Part shown: positions 11,231 through 24,019 of the stretch, piece after piece | How positions within the stretch are numbered: the first letter of the stretch is position 1 | How the letters are laid out: every line of letters starts with the position of its first letter | Origin: Orientallactaga sibirica | Lineage: Eukaryota > Chordata > Mammalia > Rodentia > Dipodidae | Length of the DNA: 64,000 bases | Reading direction: 5' to 3' | Assembly (NCBI GenBank): GCA_036365145.1 | Contig: JAEOAD010000034.1 | Location: 18,815,501 to 18,879,500, forward strand | The notes under the pieces: model-generated | What the model was told of the DNA's origin: nothing | The model's input: only the letters and a program-made list of their open reading frames with translations | Databases searched by the model: none | Made by a program: the position numbers and the translations under genes

Positions 11231-12067
11231 GTAGGGAAGTCAACTATAGGACTCTATACCAAAAAACTGCTTGGAGCCTGGAAATCTTTCTTTTTTAGGA
11301 TCACAGAAATGCCTCTGAAGTAGGAATTTCTATACTGTTGATGGAGGCAGATCCCTAGTGGACATAAAGAACATTGTAAACTCTTGGAATCATCTTACAT
11401 TGTACATCAATGTCTTACATTTCGTCATTATTGTTCTCCTTTTGTGTTCTTATAAAATATAAGGGTGACATATTATCTTACTATGAGACGATGAGTGAGT
11501 TACACATAAAGAAATCATTACTTAGTGTTCATTTCTTAGTGTATTAGAGACTGATGAAAGTTAAAATGTGGAGTATGCAATGTTTTCTATTGTGAGTTTG
11601 GACTTTGGACTGATCCATGAGACCTAAGTGCCCAAAGTATAAAATACAATTGTTTTTTGGCTGGTGAAAGAATAGAGGCTGCATTTCTTCTTATATATCT
11701 TGCACCTTTCAGCTGACTTCATTATAGGCTTAATCTGCCGTGCTCTAATTAGTTGCTTACACATCACGTTGTCCCATTATATGGTGTGCCTTTCAAGGTC
11801 AAAAAAATAACGTATTTAGCTTTACAATCCCCAGTTCCTAGTACATATTGGACATCTACTAAATGTCTATTGATTTAATTAAGCCAGGGGTCTTAGATCT
11901 GATGCAAGTACAAGTCTGAGGCTTTCCAGTGGAGAGTGGTTTCCTTTCTCAATTTGATAGAGGAAACCTAGAAATTTTGATGACATCAAGAATGAATTCT
12001 ATTTTAATTATAACAATGAATTGCAAACAACATATTGGTTTGTGACCTTAAATTAAAACATAGCCCC

Positions 12068-12232
12068 AGCTGGACATGGTGGTGTACACCTTTAATCCCA
12101 GTACTCTGGAGGCTGAGGAAGGAGGATCCCTGTGGGTTCAGGGCCAGCCTGAGACTACATAGTGCATTCCAGGTCAGCCTGGCCTAGAGCAAAATCCTAC
12201 CTACAAAGAAAAAAAAAAAAAACAAAAAAACT
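12068..12232 (+). mobile_element. B1 SINE
   Basis: 7SL-derived: gctggacatggtggtgtaca, cctttaatcccagtactctg, actacatagtgcattccag, and an A-rich tail. Full length for B1 plus tail. Confidence 0.85.
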
Positions 12233-12368
12233 CTTCTGACTGCCTTTGAGCTTTCCATTCAACAACTATCTTTGGCCTATTCTGAATCAATATATTAGTT
12301 AGAACATCCATGGTGTCTTGTTAGAAATCTCAAGAATCAGCTTCCTGATTTATGTAAGATTTAATTTA

Positions 12369-12403
12369 AAAAATAGTTTATTTATTTGAGACAAGGGGAG
12401 AGA

Positions 12404-12446
<43 letters not shown>

Positions 12447-12590
12447 TGGGTGTACCAGGGCCACCAGACACTATAAACAAACTCCAGATGCCTATGTCAC
12501 CTTGTGTTTCTGGCTTACATGGGTACTGGGGAGCCACACCTGGGTCCTTCGGCTTCACAGACAAGCACCTTAATTACTAAGCCATTAATT
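12369..12590 (-). mobile_element. tRNA-derived SINE (antisense)
   Basis: On the plus strand it begins with tttatttatttgag and a (GA)n run, then ccagggccaccagacac and ggtactggggagcc. It ends with caagcaccttaattactaag, the reverse of the SINE head. Short form. Confidence 0.75.
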
Positions 12591-12599
12591 TTTAAGTAT

Positions 12600-14220
12600 T
12601 GATTGTTTATTAAAAGATTGTATACTCTTAGAGCCCCTTACCCCCATCTCAATTCTGCCGAGGATCTTCTTCAGTGGGGTTATTGGTAATCATCATGGGG
12701 ATCAAGAGACCTCAATCTGTCTCTGGAGGAGATATAGTGCCTCAGGCTATTCTCACCCACCCCAAGGTTCATACAATTTTTCCACCCTCTCTTCTGTAGT
12801 AATGTTCCCTGAGCCTTGGTGAGCAAGATAGGGATCTGATCTTCTGTTGCTTTCTCTGTTACCTTTGGATCTCTGTTTTGATGAGGTTTGAGTGACCACA
12901 GTATCTGTCACCATCTTCCTGGAACTGGTTTTCAGGCTAGCAGTGAGAGTGGTACTTGTGTCACTGCTTCCACTGTAGTGACTTCTGTGCCCAGGCAGAT
13001 GAGGTGAAGGTGACCCATCTATGATAGACACTCAGCTCTCTATTCTTGAGGGATTGATGCATCTTGGTTCTCCTCTGTATTCTCTACCATCTGTAACATA
13101 AAACAGATTCTCCAACAAAGAGTGAAAGCAGTTTGAATTAAAGGGAATAAACCTAGTTATTAGAGAGACTTATTGATGTGTATGTCCACTCTTCTTAGTT
13201 CAAGAACACTGGAGGTTCTCTCTAGAGCCTACTGGTTTCCTGTCCTAGGGAATCTGACTTGGTTCCCACAGCCAGATCTGAGTTCTCCCCCACAGAGAGG
13301 GTCTCATGTCTAATTCATAAGCAGTTGGTTATCTGCCTCAGTTTTGTGCCACTATTGCACACGTGTGTACTTCTTATGTGGCTGGTTGATTTCATATCTG
13401 GCACAATCTCCCACTTGTTTCATCTATTGGCAACTGTTGTTCTCCAGCCACTTTCATAGCACATTCCAGCATTGTGAGGACTAGCTGGGAGTGAGCTGGA
13501 TTTCCGTTCAGTTCTAGCATGAGCACTTGGTTCCCTGTGGCTTCAGACTGAGGTGTCTTTAGCAACAGGGACTTAACTCTTAACTCTTGTAGATAACCAA
13601 GTGTTAACAAGAGTTTTGGCAATGATATATCTTATTTTGGGGACCTCATGTTTCCCAGACCAAGAGCTCACTGGGGCGGGAACCCAATTCTGGCCCTGGG
13701 AATTACCAGCCAGAGCTCATGGTTTAGTGTTATGCTTTCTCCACCTTTAACGGGGCTCTTCAGTTTGGGTCACCCTCCCCCTTATTGAGAGTAATGATTT
13801 GTAAAATGTTATACAGGAAGAAGGTTTGTATAGAATTGATTCATATTGCCATAGTTTTGGGTATGCCTCCCATTCCCGCTTCTTCTACCACTGAGGCCTT
13901 TCCATCCTTTTTCTTTCTTTCTCTTTCTTTCTGATGACCATTGACTTGGTGTCAACTAGCCCTTCATCCCTTTCCACCATATTTCCCCTTTTTCCTAGCT
14001 TCATTCTAGTATCATGTCCCTACTCTTGATAGTTATAATGGCTTACAATTAACCAATGCTGATTAAGAACCAAATATGAGAGAGGACATGTGGCATTTGT
14101 CATTCTGAGCCTGTGTGATCTTGCTAAACATGATTTTTTTCAAGTCCTTCCATTTTCCTGCAAGTTACATCATTTCATTTTCCCCATTTTTATTATGTCA
14201 CCTTTCATTGGGAAGAAGAA
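12600..14220 (-). mobile_element. L1 3' UTR and ORF2 end (antisense)
   Basis: The right end (14080-14210) contains gaggacatgtggcatttgtc, atgatttttttcaagtcctt and ccattttcctgcaagttaca, the inverse of the L1 ORF2 C-terminal region. To its left are 1.4 kb that read like a rodent L1 3' UTR, including tggtgtcaactagcccttca and atgttccctgagccttggtg. The element is 5'-truncated and non-coding. Confidence 0.65.
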
Positions 14221-15589
14221 GCTTAAATTTTTTTCCCTAGATATTAGTGTTTCTCAACAGTGGTTGTTTAAAATTATATTAAAAAGAATAACATTTAGAA
14301 AACAAAACAGTAATTACTAAGAAATAAACAAAATGTTTTTACACACATACACATAATTTAATTACATGTAGGTGACCATCATTTCTGTTCTATTTATGGA
14401 GCTGAAGTAGATGAAGCCTGAACAAATCATGTTAAATTTTCTCAGCATTCCATATTTTAAAGATAGAACAAGGAATATCTGGTAGAAGAACAACTCTCAA
14501 AGAGCCCTAATGCCCTTGTCTGAAATCAACAGGAAGACATTCTCTGCTAGATTTCCACAGTCTTGTACTGTTGACATTGCACTTGTGATTTCAGTGAAAG
14601 CACAGAAAATACTGATGTCAGATGGGCTAATGATCACTCACTGTGGCACTGCAAAGGGTCTAGTGAAAATATCATTTCTACTCTGTGTGAGAAACATGAT
14701 TTCAGTTGAATTTCACTCTCTAGGTGTCCATTCTTTGTCTTTAAAATGAGGATATTAAGAATGCCTTCCTCACTGAACATAATAATAGGTCATAACCTAT
14801 TTCCATTCTTATATCAGTCCCATGAGAAAATGCTATTATTATATTCTATTCCCTATCCAAAAATAAATAAGAAATCAAACAAACACACTTAGGGCATAGA
14901 TGATGTTTTCACTGGTAAGTGATGAAGCCAAGCTTCCACCTCTGATCTGTAAGGAAGGAGACAAGATTACAGTCATCCCATGTGAAAGGAGTTGCATCCA
15001 GTTGATTAAATTTTCCAAGGTGCACTACAAAGCCTTGCTTGGCATGGTCTTTCAGAGAATTAATAAGTTCTAGTCAGGTGCTATGTTATAAATTAATAAA
15101 AGATCGTAATTGCAGATAACCAATATTACTGACATATATGAATACAGAGAGATGAAAGGAAGGTTTGTGGACAAGCAGAGCCAAAGGAAGACAATGGTTA
15201 GCCTTGTGGTAGGGTTAAAGGAGAAAATCTGGAGATGTACTGCAAGTTGATTTTCTGATTCTAAGTCTGTGGGAGATTCTTGGGAAAGTATGGAACCTCA
15301 CACAACCAGAGGCAGGGAGCTGTGGCCCAGAATGTGGGCCAACTTTAAAAGAACTAATAATAAGCTTTCATGTCCTTGTCATGGAATATGTTAGTATGAC
15401 CCCCTCGGAGAAACTGTTGAGCACCATCTGCTAACGCTGCATGTACACAGACTTTCTAAGACACCCATGCTACCCCTAAAAATATATGTAACAGACACAT
15501 GCATATATGCACAAGTAATACCTACAAAAATACTAACTATAGAAGTGAAAAAGATCTCATCAGTGTTCAAAAACAAACAAATAGATACA

Positions 15590-15930
15590 TTTATTATGGG
15601 CTAATCATACAAAAGAAGATTATCAGTGAGGAAAATGAATGAACACATTAACCATGTGGTGCGCCATGGATGAATCTCACAAATATAGTATGGAATTATA
15701 GACATTAAAACCATACATGATTTATAAAACTAGCTATATTCCTTAATGAAAAGTCATCTTTGCTCTTACAAGAAAGTCTGGTATGACTTTGGAGAGATGG
15801 AGGTGCAACAACTAAAGGGAAAGTGACGAGGTTGTGTGGCATGATGTTACATACTTTTTTACTGAACATCCATCAAGTTGCACATTTTTCTGTAAGTATG
15901 CTCTATTTTAATTTAATATAAAATTCACTA
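15590..15930 (+). mobile_element. Old L1M 3' end
   Basis: ccatggatgaatctcacaaa, atagtatggaattatagac, then ttgcacatttttctgtaagt just before an A/T-rich end. This is the order of L1M-class 3' ends. No intact frame. Confidence 0.6.
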
Positions 15931-16088
15931 TTTAAAGTTATAAGCTCTGTGGCCCAGTGGAGTCATCTATCTGAGTTAAATCTTCACCCCCACATTTACC
16001 TTCCATGTGAGCTTTTCTGGCTGCGTTTCCTTTTGGCACCTAGTAGATACAAGTTTTTACATCATACAAGGGAGAAGTGAAGATTAAA

Positions 16089-16234
16089 CACACACACACA
16101 CACACACGTATATGTCTGTGCATATATATATATATATATATATAATATATAATATAAAAATAAAATATAATATAAAAATATAATATAAAATATAATATAT
16201 ATATAATATAAAATGAGGAAAAATATATATATAT
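16089..16234. repeat. (CA)n followed by (TA)n and AT-rich tract
   Basis: A short CA run at 16089-16107. It is followed by alternating TA and TATAA/AAAATA words from 16121 to 16234, almost pure A/T. Self-complementary and able to form hairpins. Confidence 0.95.
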
Positions 16235-17612
16235 TTTTTTTGAAAAGTGTTAAGTCTCTAGGGGCACCAATCACTATGATTGTTATGGCAGCATAATGGA
16301 TTTTCTGTTCTTTAAAAAAAAACTTTCCTCTTCCCTTTACTAAAAGGCAATAGCCAATTTGATGATTCTTTTTAAAAAATCAACAATACTACAGCACTGG
16401 GGTTTTCACTAATCCCTGTGTCATAAGATTTGGGGAACATGTAAATGAGTAGGTTCATTCTATGATTATATGCCAGACCTATAGTTCAGTGTTCATAAAC
16501 CCTTTCATGGAATGAATGAGAAGTCATGTGGGGTGGTCATATGTGGGGTGGTCATGGACTGCTTTGAGAAACTGGAAAAAATGATCATTATCTTCAGAAG
16601 AGAGAATGTTATTAATTAAAATCAAGTTTAGATGAAATTTGCCTGGATAGAATCTGTGGTTTGAAGAGAGGCTTTCAAGTCTGCGAGATTGAAGAAGAGA
16701 ACTCTCCCTGGAGACCTCCTGTTCTCTAGTCTGCCCCAACAGGTGGCTGCTGGGCATGAGATTTTTAGCACTCGAGACACTAATGATGCCAGCTACAAAA
16801 GTAGAGGAGCTGAATTTCATATGGATTCCTTTTGATTCTGAAAAAAAAATAGATGTGCACCCCTCCTGTGTGCCAGGAAGTGTGCCAGATACTCCAGGAA
16901 TACAGAGATGAATAAGGCCCACCTTTTTTTTTTTTTTTTTTTTTTTTTTGCTTTGGGAGTCATGTGGCTTAGCAAGGAGCATGGAACAAGAAACTGACTG
17001 AAAAGATGAAATAAAAGACACTTGTGGAGAGGGAAGCACGGCAAAAAACACTCTGGGCTGCATACTGGGCCTTCTTCATGATTTCACCTGGAGCTGGCTC
17101 TGCTTAGAGGAGAAATGTGAGAATAGCTATTATAGTTAGAATAATAATCATCCACAAAGCCCAGCATTTGGCGCTCCTTAGTGATTTTTCTATGATATCA
17201 ATCAATGAAAATGAAATGGTGAAATGCTGTTAATTCCTGAACAATGACAAGAGAATAATAGGACATCAGAATGCAAGCTAGCATTGCTCACTTGGTGATA
17301 GTTTTTCCCATTGAATTCATCCTGAGTAGAATTAAGAATGCCTCCTTGTTCTTTTGCCCTTTCAATTCCAAGCACTGGGAGCTTATTGAACACCTATAAT
17401 ATGGCAGAACTAAGTGTTAGAGATATACAAAATAAGACAAGGCTCTCAGTGTGTTAGATTACACAAGATCACGAACAAAAAGATACGTTTTGTGATACCT
17501 GAAGAGGATGGAGGGCAATGGTAATGCAGAAAGAAGGTACAATGGTGGAGGTGGTCAAACACACCTAAACCTTAGAGAAGAGAACCTCCTTTGAAGTCTG
17601 CAGGATGTCACA

Positions 17613-17690
17613 GGCCAGTAACTCTTAAAATGTGGTCCTAGGGTCAGCAGCATCAGAGTTTTCTAAAACTTGTTTGAAATGCAAATTCAA
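17613..17690 (+). mobile_element. hAT-Charlie-like fragment
   Basis: ccagtaactcttaaaatgtg, gggtcagcagcatcagagtt and cttgtttgaaatgcaaattc are words of a common hAT relic. Short and decayed. Confidence 0.35.
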
Positions 17691-17693
17691 ACT

Positions 17694-17925
17694 AAGCTGA
17701 GGAGAAAACTCAGTCATTAAAGGTGCTTGTTTACAAAGCCTGATGACCCTAGTTCAGTACCCACATAAGCCAGAAGCAGAAAGTAGAGCATGTGTCTGGA
17801 TTTTGTTTCCAGTGGCTGGAGGCCCTGGCACACCCATTCTCTCTCTTTCTCTCTCATTCTCTCTTTCTCTTTTTCTCTCTCTCTATCTATCTCTATCCCT
17901 CTCTCCTGAAATAAATAAACAAAAA
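17694..17925 (+). mobile_element. tRNA-derived SINE, short form
   Basis: A diverged head (gaggagaaaactcagtcatt) followed by ggtgcttgtttacaaagcc, cagtggctggaggccctggc, a (CT)n run and aaataaataaac. Age is moderate by the substitutions in the head. Confidence 0.7.
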
Positions 17926-17959
17926 ACAAGAGATGCATATTCTCAGATTGCATCTGAGA

Positions 17960-18465
17960 TAGACTAACAATGACCCCAAAAGTATCAGATCATAATCACT
18001 AATTCTTATAAATATTATCTAGTTTGAAATAAAGCTATTTGTAGATGTTATTAAGAATTATCAAACAGGTTGATTGTCCTAGCTTTTCTGAATGGGCTCA
18101 GAACACCATAGCAAGAGCTTTTATAAAAAAGCAACAGAGAGAGATTTGTCACACACTAATGATGTGAAGACTAAGAGTAAGTTGGTGTGGGACAATCATA
18201 AGCCAAGGAAGAAAAGAAACATGAAAGAATTATAATGGTATTATGATCAAAGTATATTATATACATATATAAAAGTTGTCAATTTAAAAAATCAAGTCAA
18301 GGAGTGCAAAAGTTGTACCACCATCATCTCTACCCACACTCAGAGACTCCACAAGGAAGGTCACATTGACTGGACCAGTGATACTGATTTCAGACTTCTG
18401 GTTATTTTCTGACCACTCCAGTTTCTATGATTTAGTAAAGCAACCACAGGAAACTGATATACCTA
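17960..18465 (+). mobile_element. MLT1-like MaLR LTR, old
   Basis: caatgaccccaaaagtatca, atcataatcactaattctta, agccaaggaagaaaagaaac, tgatttcagacttctggtta and accacaggaaactgatatac follow the order of MLT1-type LTRs, with heavy decay. Confidence 0.45.
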
Positions 18466-18769
18466 CTGTACCAGGTATTATGAAGATTTGCTGAGCAATT
18501 TAATGGAATGAGTTCTTGTATGATGCTGATGCTCACTAAAGTCTGAATACAAATGTACTGTGTAACAAAACACAGAATAAGTCACCTAGTTGAAATAGGA
18601 AACATAAGATATAAAACCTTGGCCACTCCAAATCGTCAATGGTTTCTGGCATAGCAGGGTTGATCATTCCTAAATGTTTCCTGGACTGAATATGCCTGTC
18701 TCTTTTTCTTCCTCTTTGTATTTTTTGCATATGTGCATGTGTGTATGTTTGCACAGAGTAATGTGTATA

Positions 18770-19095
18770 TGTATTTTTACATATATAGGTGCATGCAAGT
18801 GTGTGGAAACACACACATATGTGCAAATGTGTGTGGAAGCCAGAGATTGGTGTGAAATCTCTTCTTCCATCATGTTCCATCTTATTTACTGAGGCAGGTT
18901 CTCTCACTTGAACCCAGGGCTTGCCACTGTGAAGATTCTAGCCAGCCAGCCAGTCTTTGCCTCCTGAGCACTGGGATTCCAGGTAGGCCACTACTTTCAC
19001 CTGGCATTTAAGTGTGTGCTGGGGAGCAGAACATAGGTATTTATGCTTATACCACAAGAACTTTATCTAATGAATCGTCTCTTCAGCTTTTCCTA
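18770..19095 (-). mobile_element. B4-like SINE (antisense, decayed)
   Basis: A GT/AT-rich stretch leads into gtggaagccagagattggtg, tgaacccagggcttgccac, gcactgggattccaggtag and finally atgaatcgtctcttcagc. This order fits an inverted B4-type element. Confidence 0.45.
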
Positions 19096-19304
19096 TTTCT
19101 GTCCATTTTGTTTTTCTCTGGGTTGACTTATTTCTCAAGCACATTCTTGCCCTTGGATCCAGACTTAACAACTCAAGGCTAGCATTAAGTAAAGTGATGG
19201 TATTTCCCTTTGGCTGAAGCAGTGCACCTGGCACTGTGCAGTAGGAATAGATGCTCTCCTTTGGCACTGTGCTGGTCCAGTGAGATCTCTAATATTCACC
19301 TTCT

Positions 19305-19440
19305 ATCATCTCTATTTACTACGTGACAAAAATGAAGCACAGAGCAATCATGCAACTTGCCCAAGGTCATAGCCAGGGAGTGGCAAAATGAGAATCTTGG
19401 TCCTAAGAGCCAGATTCTTGACTCCTTGTTTCTGATCTCT
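19305..19440 (+). repeat. MIR
   Basis: aacttgcccaaggtcatagc, cagggagtggcaaaatgaga and cagattcttgactcc are clear MIR words. Confidence 0.62.
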
Positions 19441-20024
19441 AGGCAATGATGCCTGTTTGATCAAGCTTGGAACACTGGCCAATGCCTCGGATCCATACCT
19501 AAAGGGACTGAGCACTTGTATCTCAGGGACTAACACAGTTAGCAAAGACCAGTAGCATACCTGAGGATAGCGTGTGCATGGCTCCAGGCCCACTGCAGAT
19601 GCCCCTGACTAAGTACTCAAGCTGAGCTCTACCCTGATATGTTCTGAAAATAGGAGTTCTTCTTAAGATGAAATCTTCAACAGACATACCCTAGGTACTT
19701 GCCACCTTCATAATGGAGGTGAATAAAACTCAAACTTTGGGCCTTTGCAGCCCCTAAATCTCAGCTGACTTTGTTAATGAGAATGTGTACATGTGCAAGC
19801 AGGTGCAGGCAAGCTAGAAGTGTACGTTACTTTCAAGTGAAGATGCTAGCAGAAAAGTGTGTTTTTAACTCTCATCAGGTAGAAACTTAAGTTATCAAAA
19901 TGTCCCCCAATACTTCCTCTCCCTGCCTTTTAGTCAAATATTTCTTTTTCAAAGGACAAGGATCTTCAATAAGCAGCCCAATTACAAACTTAAAACACCC
20001 AAGAGTGGAGTACTAGGTGAAGTG

Positions 20025-20310
20025 AATAGCTCAGGATCTGGTACCAAACTATCTGGGTTCAAACCTCAGCTCCACCACCACTTGCTACACAACACGGACA
20101 TATTACTGAATCCTTGTGCACCTCAGTTTCTTACGGACTATGACTGTCTGTGTGTCTGTCTATGGCCAGGAACTTTACAGGTACATGTTCTGACCCTTCA
20201 CAACCAATGGTATAGTCACTGTAACTGCTAGATTATTCCAGTTATTTACACAAGGTAACTTGGATACCAAGTAGCTGACTCAGGATTTGAACCCAGAGTA
20301 CTAAGTTAGT
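20025..20310 (+). repeat. MIR, both halves
   Basis: aactatctgggttcaaacct, cagctccaccaccacttgct and tgcacctcagtttcttacgg in the 5' part, tcaggatttgaacccagagt in the 3' part. Confidence 0.55.
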
Positions 20311-20563
20311 GTTTATTAAATGCTGGCTAGTACAGATATAAGAGGATTCTCTGCAATATAGAGGGATAGGATTGTCCTTCTATCAGCCTGTTGACCACTT
20401 AGTTATTAAGGGTTTGTGTTATTTGAGAAAGTGGAGCATGGAATGTTTATGGAGGAGAGGACACTATGGGTAAAGGAGGATCTCCTTGGCACTCACAGTT
20501 GGGTTCATGGAGTTTGGGCATCAGGATTTGCTTTGCATCACTACATCCCTCATATCTCTTCTT

Positions 20564-20601
20564 AGATAGATAGATGATAGATAGGTAGATAGATAGGTAG
20601 G

Positions 20602-20655
<54 letters not shown>
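20564..20655. repeat. (GATA)n tetranucleotide array
   Basis: GATA units with a few GGTA and GACA variants at the edges, joined to the tail of the SINE on the minus strand. Confidence 0.95.
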
Positions 20656-20657
<2 letters not shown>

Positions 20658-20790
20658 GTCTCTACTGCAAATGAACTCCAGATGCATGTGAAACCTTGTA
20701 CATCTGGTTTAGGTGGGTACTGGGGAATTGAACATAGGTCTTTAGGCTTCACAGGCAAGTGCCTTAACCACTAAGCATCTCTCCAGTCCT
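20564..20790 (-). mobile_element. tRNA-derived SINE with expanded (GATA)n tail
   Basis: The minus-strand SINE is readable from tgcaaatgaactccagatgc to ctaagcatctctccagtcc. Its 3' side continues straight into the (GATA)n array at 20564-20655, so the tetranucleotide array probably grew from the element's tail. Confidence 0.7.
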
Positions 20791-21534
20791 CCCTCATGTT
20801 TTTTTTGGAAGATGGGAGGACTCAGATAAGCACTACTATGCATGCCACTGCTCTCACTATAAGATGGATCCATTCTCTATCCTCTTCTCCTACTTCCTCT
20901 CTGCCTGTCATTCATACACTGAGCCTGGGGACATATATTTTCCTCATTTTAGTTTAGCGATCATAATAAAAGTGAAGTCTATTAGGATGAGTTTCTGCCC
21001 AGGCACAGTAAATCTCTTCAAACACTGTTCCACAGTGGATTTCTGTTAGTCTTTTCCAGTGGGGAAGCTGTCCATGCACTAATGGGCAGCTGAGGTGAAA
21101 GCTTAAGACACAGCCTCTACTAAATGAAATTCAAATGGAGACTTGAGAATATAAATATTGAAGTGACCCCAGTTGGATAAAGGGAAACCAGTTAGCTAAG
21201 CTTCTATCTTACATGCAGCAAATGCTAAATTATTAAAACTTTAATAAATGTAATAATAAATATTTGATGTTGAATTATAGAAGGCTTTGCAGATACAGTG
21301 AAACTGAGAAATGACTTGTTATATCTGCATTAGAAGTTAAATACTTTTCAAATGGGACTTCTGATGCTGAGATAAGTCTGCAGATCTTTAGATTAAAATG
21401 AGAGGCAGACATAAACATATGGTTGGACCTGGAGTAAGGATCCAAGGTTTAAGGACTGGCCTCACACTGAAGACAGGGGAGAAGTGGTACTTGGAGAAGA
21501 GGCCTTCTGCTCAGCTTCCTAGAATTGATCCTTA

Positions 21535-21670
21535 CAGCCATCATCTGGTGTCAAAGCTATTTTTTAGTCTCCCATTTTGCAGGTGAGGAAGTTGACATTT
21601 TACGTCCTTATATTAAGCCAGACAACCTGTAAAGGAAAGAATTGGAATTTGAATGAAGACTTCTGGTTCC
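21535..21670 (+). repeat. MIR, decayed
   Basis: tctcccattttgcaggtgag and gaagttgacattttacgtc fit the MIR 3' half. Confidence 0.42.
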
Positions 21671-23052
21671 AGACCCTTGTTCTGTCATAGTTCCACTCTC
21701 CCTATATAGCCATTTCTCATCTGCATTACTCAGATTGATTTTGTTTTCAAGGATCAAAGATCTGATTTTAATTATCTCAATGACAACTATATTGAAATCC
21801 TGCCATGGAAAAAGTGAGGTTTTGGTCCAGCCACAGAGATGAAGGAGGTTGAAAGAATTACATGATGGTTAAGATTCTGTCTTCCTTGACCATTATTCTA
21901 CTATGATACCTTCATTTTCTCCTAGTGTGTAACTATCTCCTTGCCATTTCCTGTTGCTCCACAGTGGCTATAATCAGGTATCCTTACATGTTTGTGCTTC
22001 TTATCACCATGGATGACTGCTTCTTTTCCTTAAGCTGCCTTTTCAAAATTGTAGGGGAGCAATATTATTGGTGTGACATATGTTAGAAGACCTGGTATGG
22101 CTTAATTATCCATCATTAGAGGACAAGACCACAAGAGATACAGGTAAAGAGAGAGTTAATGAGCTATCCACTCCAACCCATATCTTCAAAATCCTTCTTG
22201 GGCTTCTTTTTATCCATCTGTCTTATAGGTTGAACCAAATCAGAGATGGTGGATTGTAGACTTCCCATGTGCTAACTCAGATAAATAGATAGGGGTTGGC
22301 TTAAATGTTGTATTGGGAAGATTTCTAAAACTAAAATAGGTCTTCCTAATTTTCTTTTTCATGATGTGAAGTTTTGTTCCTTGTTCAAATCATTTGAGAT
22401 TACTGGTCGCTGAGACCCAGAAGAAAGGACAGTTACATAGGTGGACATGTAGAAGATGAATTAGAAATGGAATTGTCTTATCCACAAGTTTTATTGATCT
22501 GTTATCTCAGGGAACATATTTGGGGGGAATCTCATCTTGGTGCTAATATATTTCTCAAAATAAATTCCTGGCTTGTAGCAGAGCTGAGGTGTCCCGGGTA
22601 AGTGTTTTCTAGATACTGCCTGGCACTATCATTTCATTTGTATTAAAAGATGGAGCACTAATCTAAGCTACAAACAAACCACCCACATTAAATGAGCCTT
22701 GCACGGGATCCTCATGTTCCAAAGGCTTGTGTAAACAGTGGAAGGAACATCCTCAGGCATATTTTCCCATCTCTCTGCTATCACATGCACAGTCCTAAAC
22801 TGATAGATCTACCCACTCTCTACAGGCATCTCGATGATCTTATGTTCTGTTGTGTCCTATGGTCTCACAATGCCCCTTAGAAGTCCTCTCTTAGCTCACC
22901 TATATAGGCAACACTTTCAGATATGCAAATAACAAGGCAGGAGCAGTGATCACCAAGACAATATAAGCTGAGCAAGTGTTCCTTCCTTTGGCCATCTAAT
23001 GCATATTTGCTGTGGCTGGGTGTAGGACAACGTGTGTCTTCTTATTGTATAT

Positions 23053-23280
23053 CATTTATTTATTTATTTATTTATTTATTTATTTTTTAACTTTACATTC
23101 ATATTGGTGCCTTTGGTAGCCTCCTCCCTGTCCTCCCCCCTCCAGAGGGACCCTCCTCATTGGGGAATGTGGGTCATGCATTATGGGGGTAGCCAACAGT
23201 TATGAGGAACAGGCAATGTCTCTGTGCATAATGACCCAACTCTTTCCATCCCCTCTTCCGTGAATTTTGCCAGATAAGTA
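23053..23280 (-). mobile_element. L1 3' UTR fragment (family copy 1)
   Basis: A (TTTA)n tail (23053-23089), then tggtagcctcctccctgtcc and tcccccctccagagggaccc, then gggtcatgcattatgggggt. The same words occur at 37.6 kb and inverted at 44.2 kb. The pyrimidine-rich tract on this strand is the G-rich polypurine tract of an L1 3' UTR on the other. Confidence 0.55.
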
Positions 23281-24019
23281 ACAGGTTTTCTGTACCTAGA
23301 AACAGAGAGTTAGAGAGAGGGAGAGGAGAAAAGAAGCAGATAGGCAGAAAGAAGCATCTGGTCAGAAGGTGATCTGCATATCCCAGTGAGTAACTAGTTG
23401 ACCCACAGAGTTGGTTTGACAGTGTTTCCTCTCACCCACCAAGGAAAACATATCAATGAAGTTTCCAGCAGCAAGCAGCTAGTATGACCAGGCTGGGAGA
23501 GTTTATTCACAAAGTTTGGGGAAAACTCTAAAAAAAAAAAAAAAGCCATATGTTATGTTGTGTCAGTCGCAAGTGTCAGTGTGTCAAAGGAGATGGCAAA
23601 GTTGCCAGAGCCTGAAAAGAGAAATTCCCAGGGAACTGTGACATTCAGTCAAGATACACAAACATCTCGTAGTGACCTGTTAGAGGAAAGGTGCCAAGGG
23701 AATAAATTATCCACCTTGCATGTACTTCACCTTGTAGTACTTCTTCAAGGTAAAGTGACTTTGAAAGTGGACCCTGGAAATTATGTCTCCCTTTCTCTGA
23801 TATTTTGTTTAACTTGGGTAGACTTTGAGCCTTGGAAGGCTAATGTATGAATTTCTCCAACTTGGGGAAATAGATCCATTGGAAATCCAAGTAAAGAATC
23901 CCACTGGCATTGCCTTTCACTTGTAATACTCAAAGCAGAGGAAAGATGAGCTGAGAGTGGATTTGTAAGGGCAGGTCCATCCTTCCAAATATTCACGTCT
24001 CTCCATCTTCATGACATCC

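Noticed and set aside
12753..13031. 92-codon serine/threonine-rich open frame on the minus strand
   Set aside because: It lies inside the antisense L1 3' UTR and has no coding counterpart in L1.
16524..17063. 179-codon open frame on the minus strand
   Set aside because: It crosses a T26 run that yields a polylysine tract, contains no recognisable domain and overlaps decayed repeat text. Chance frame.
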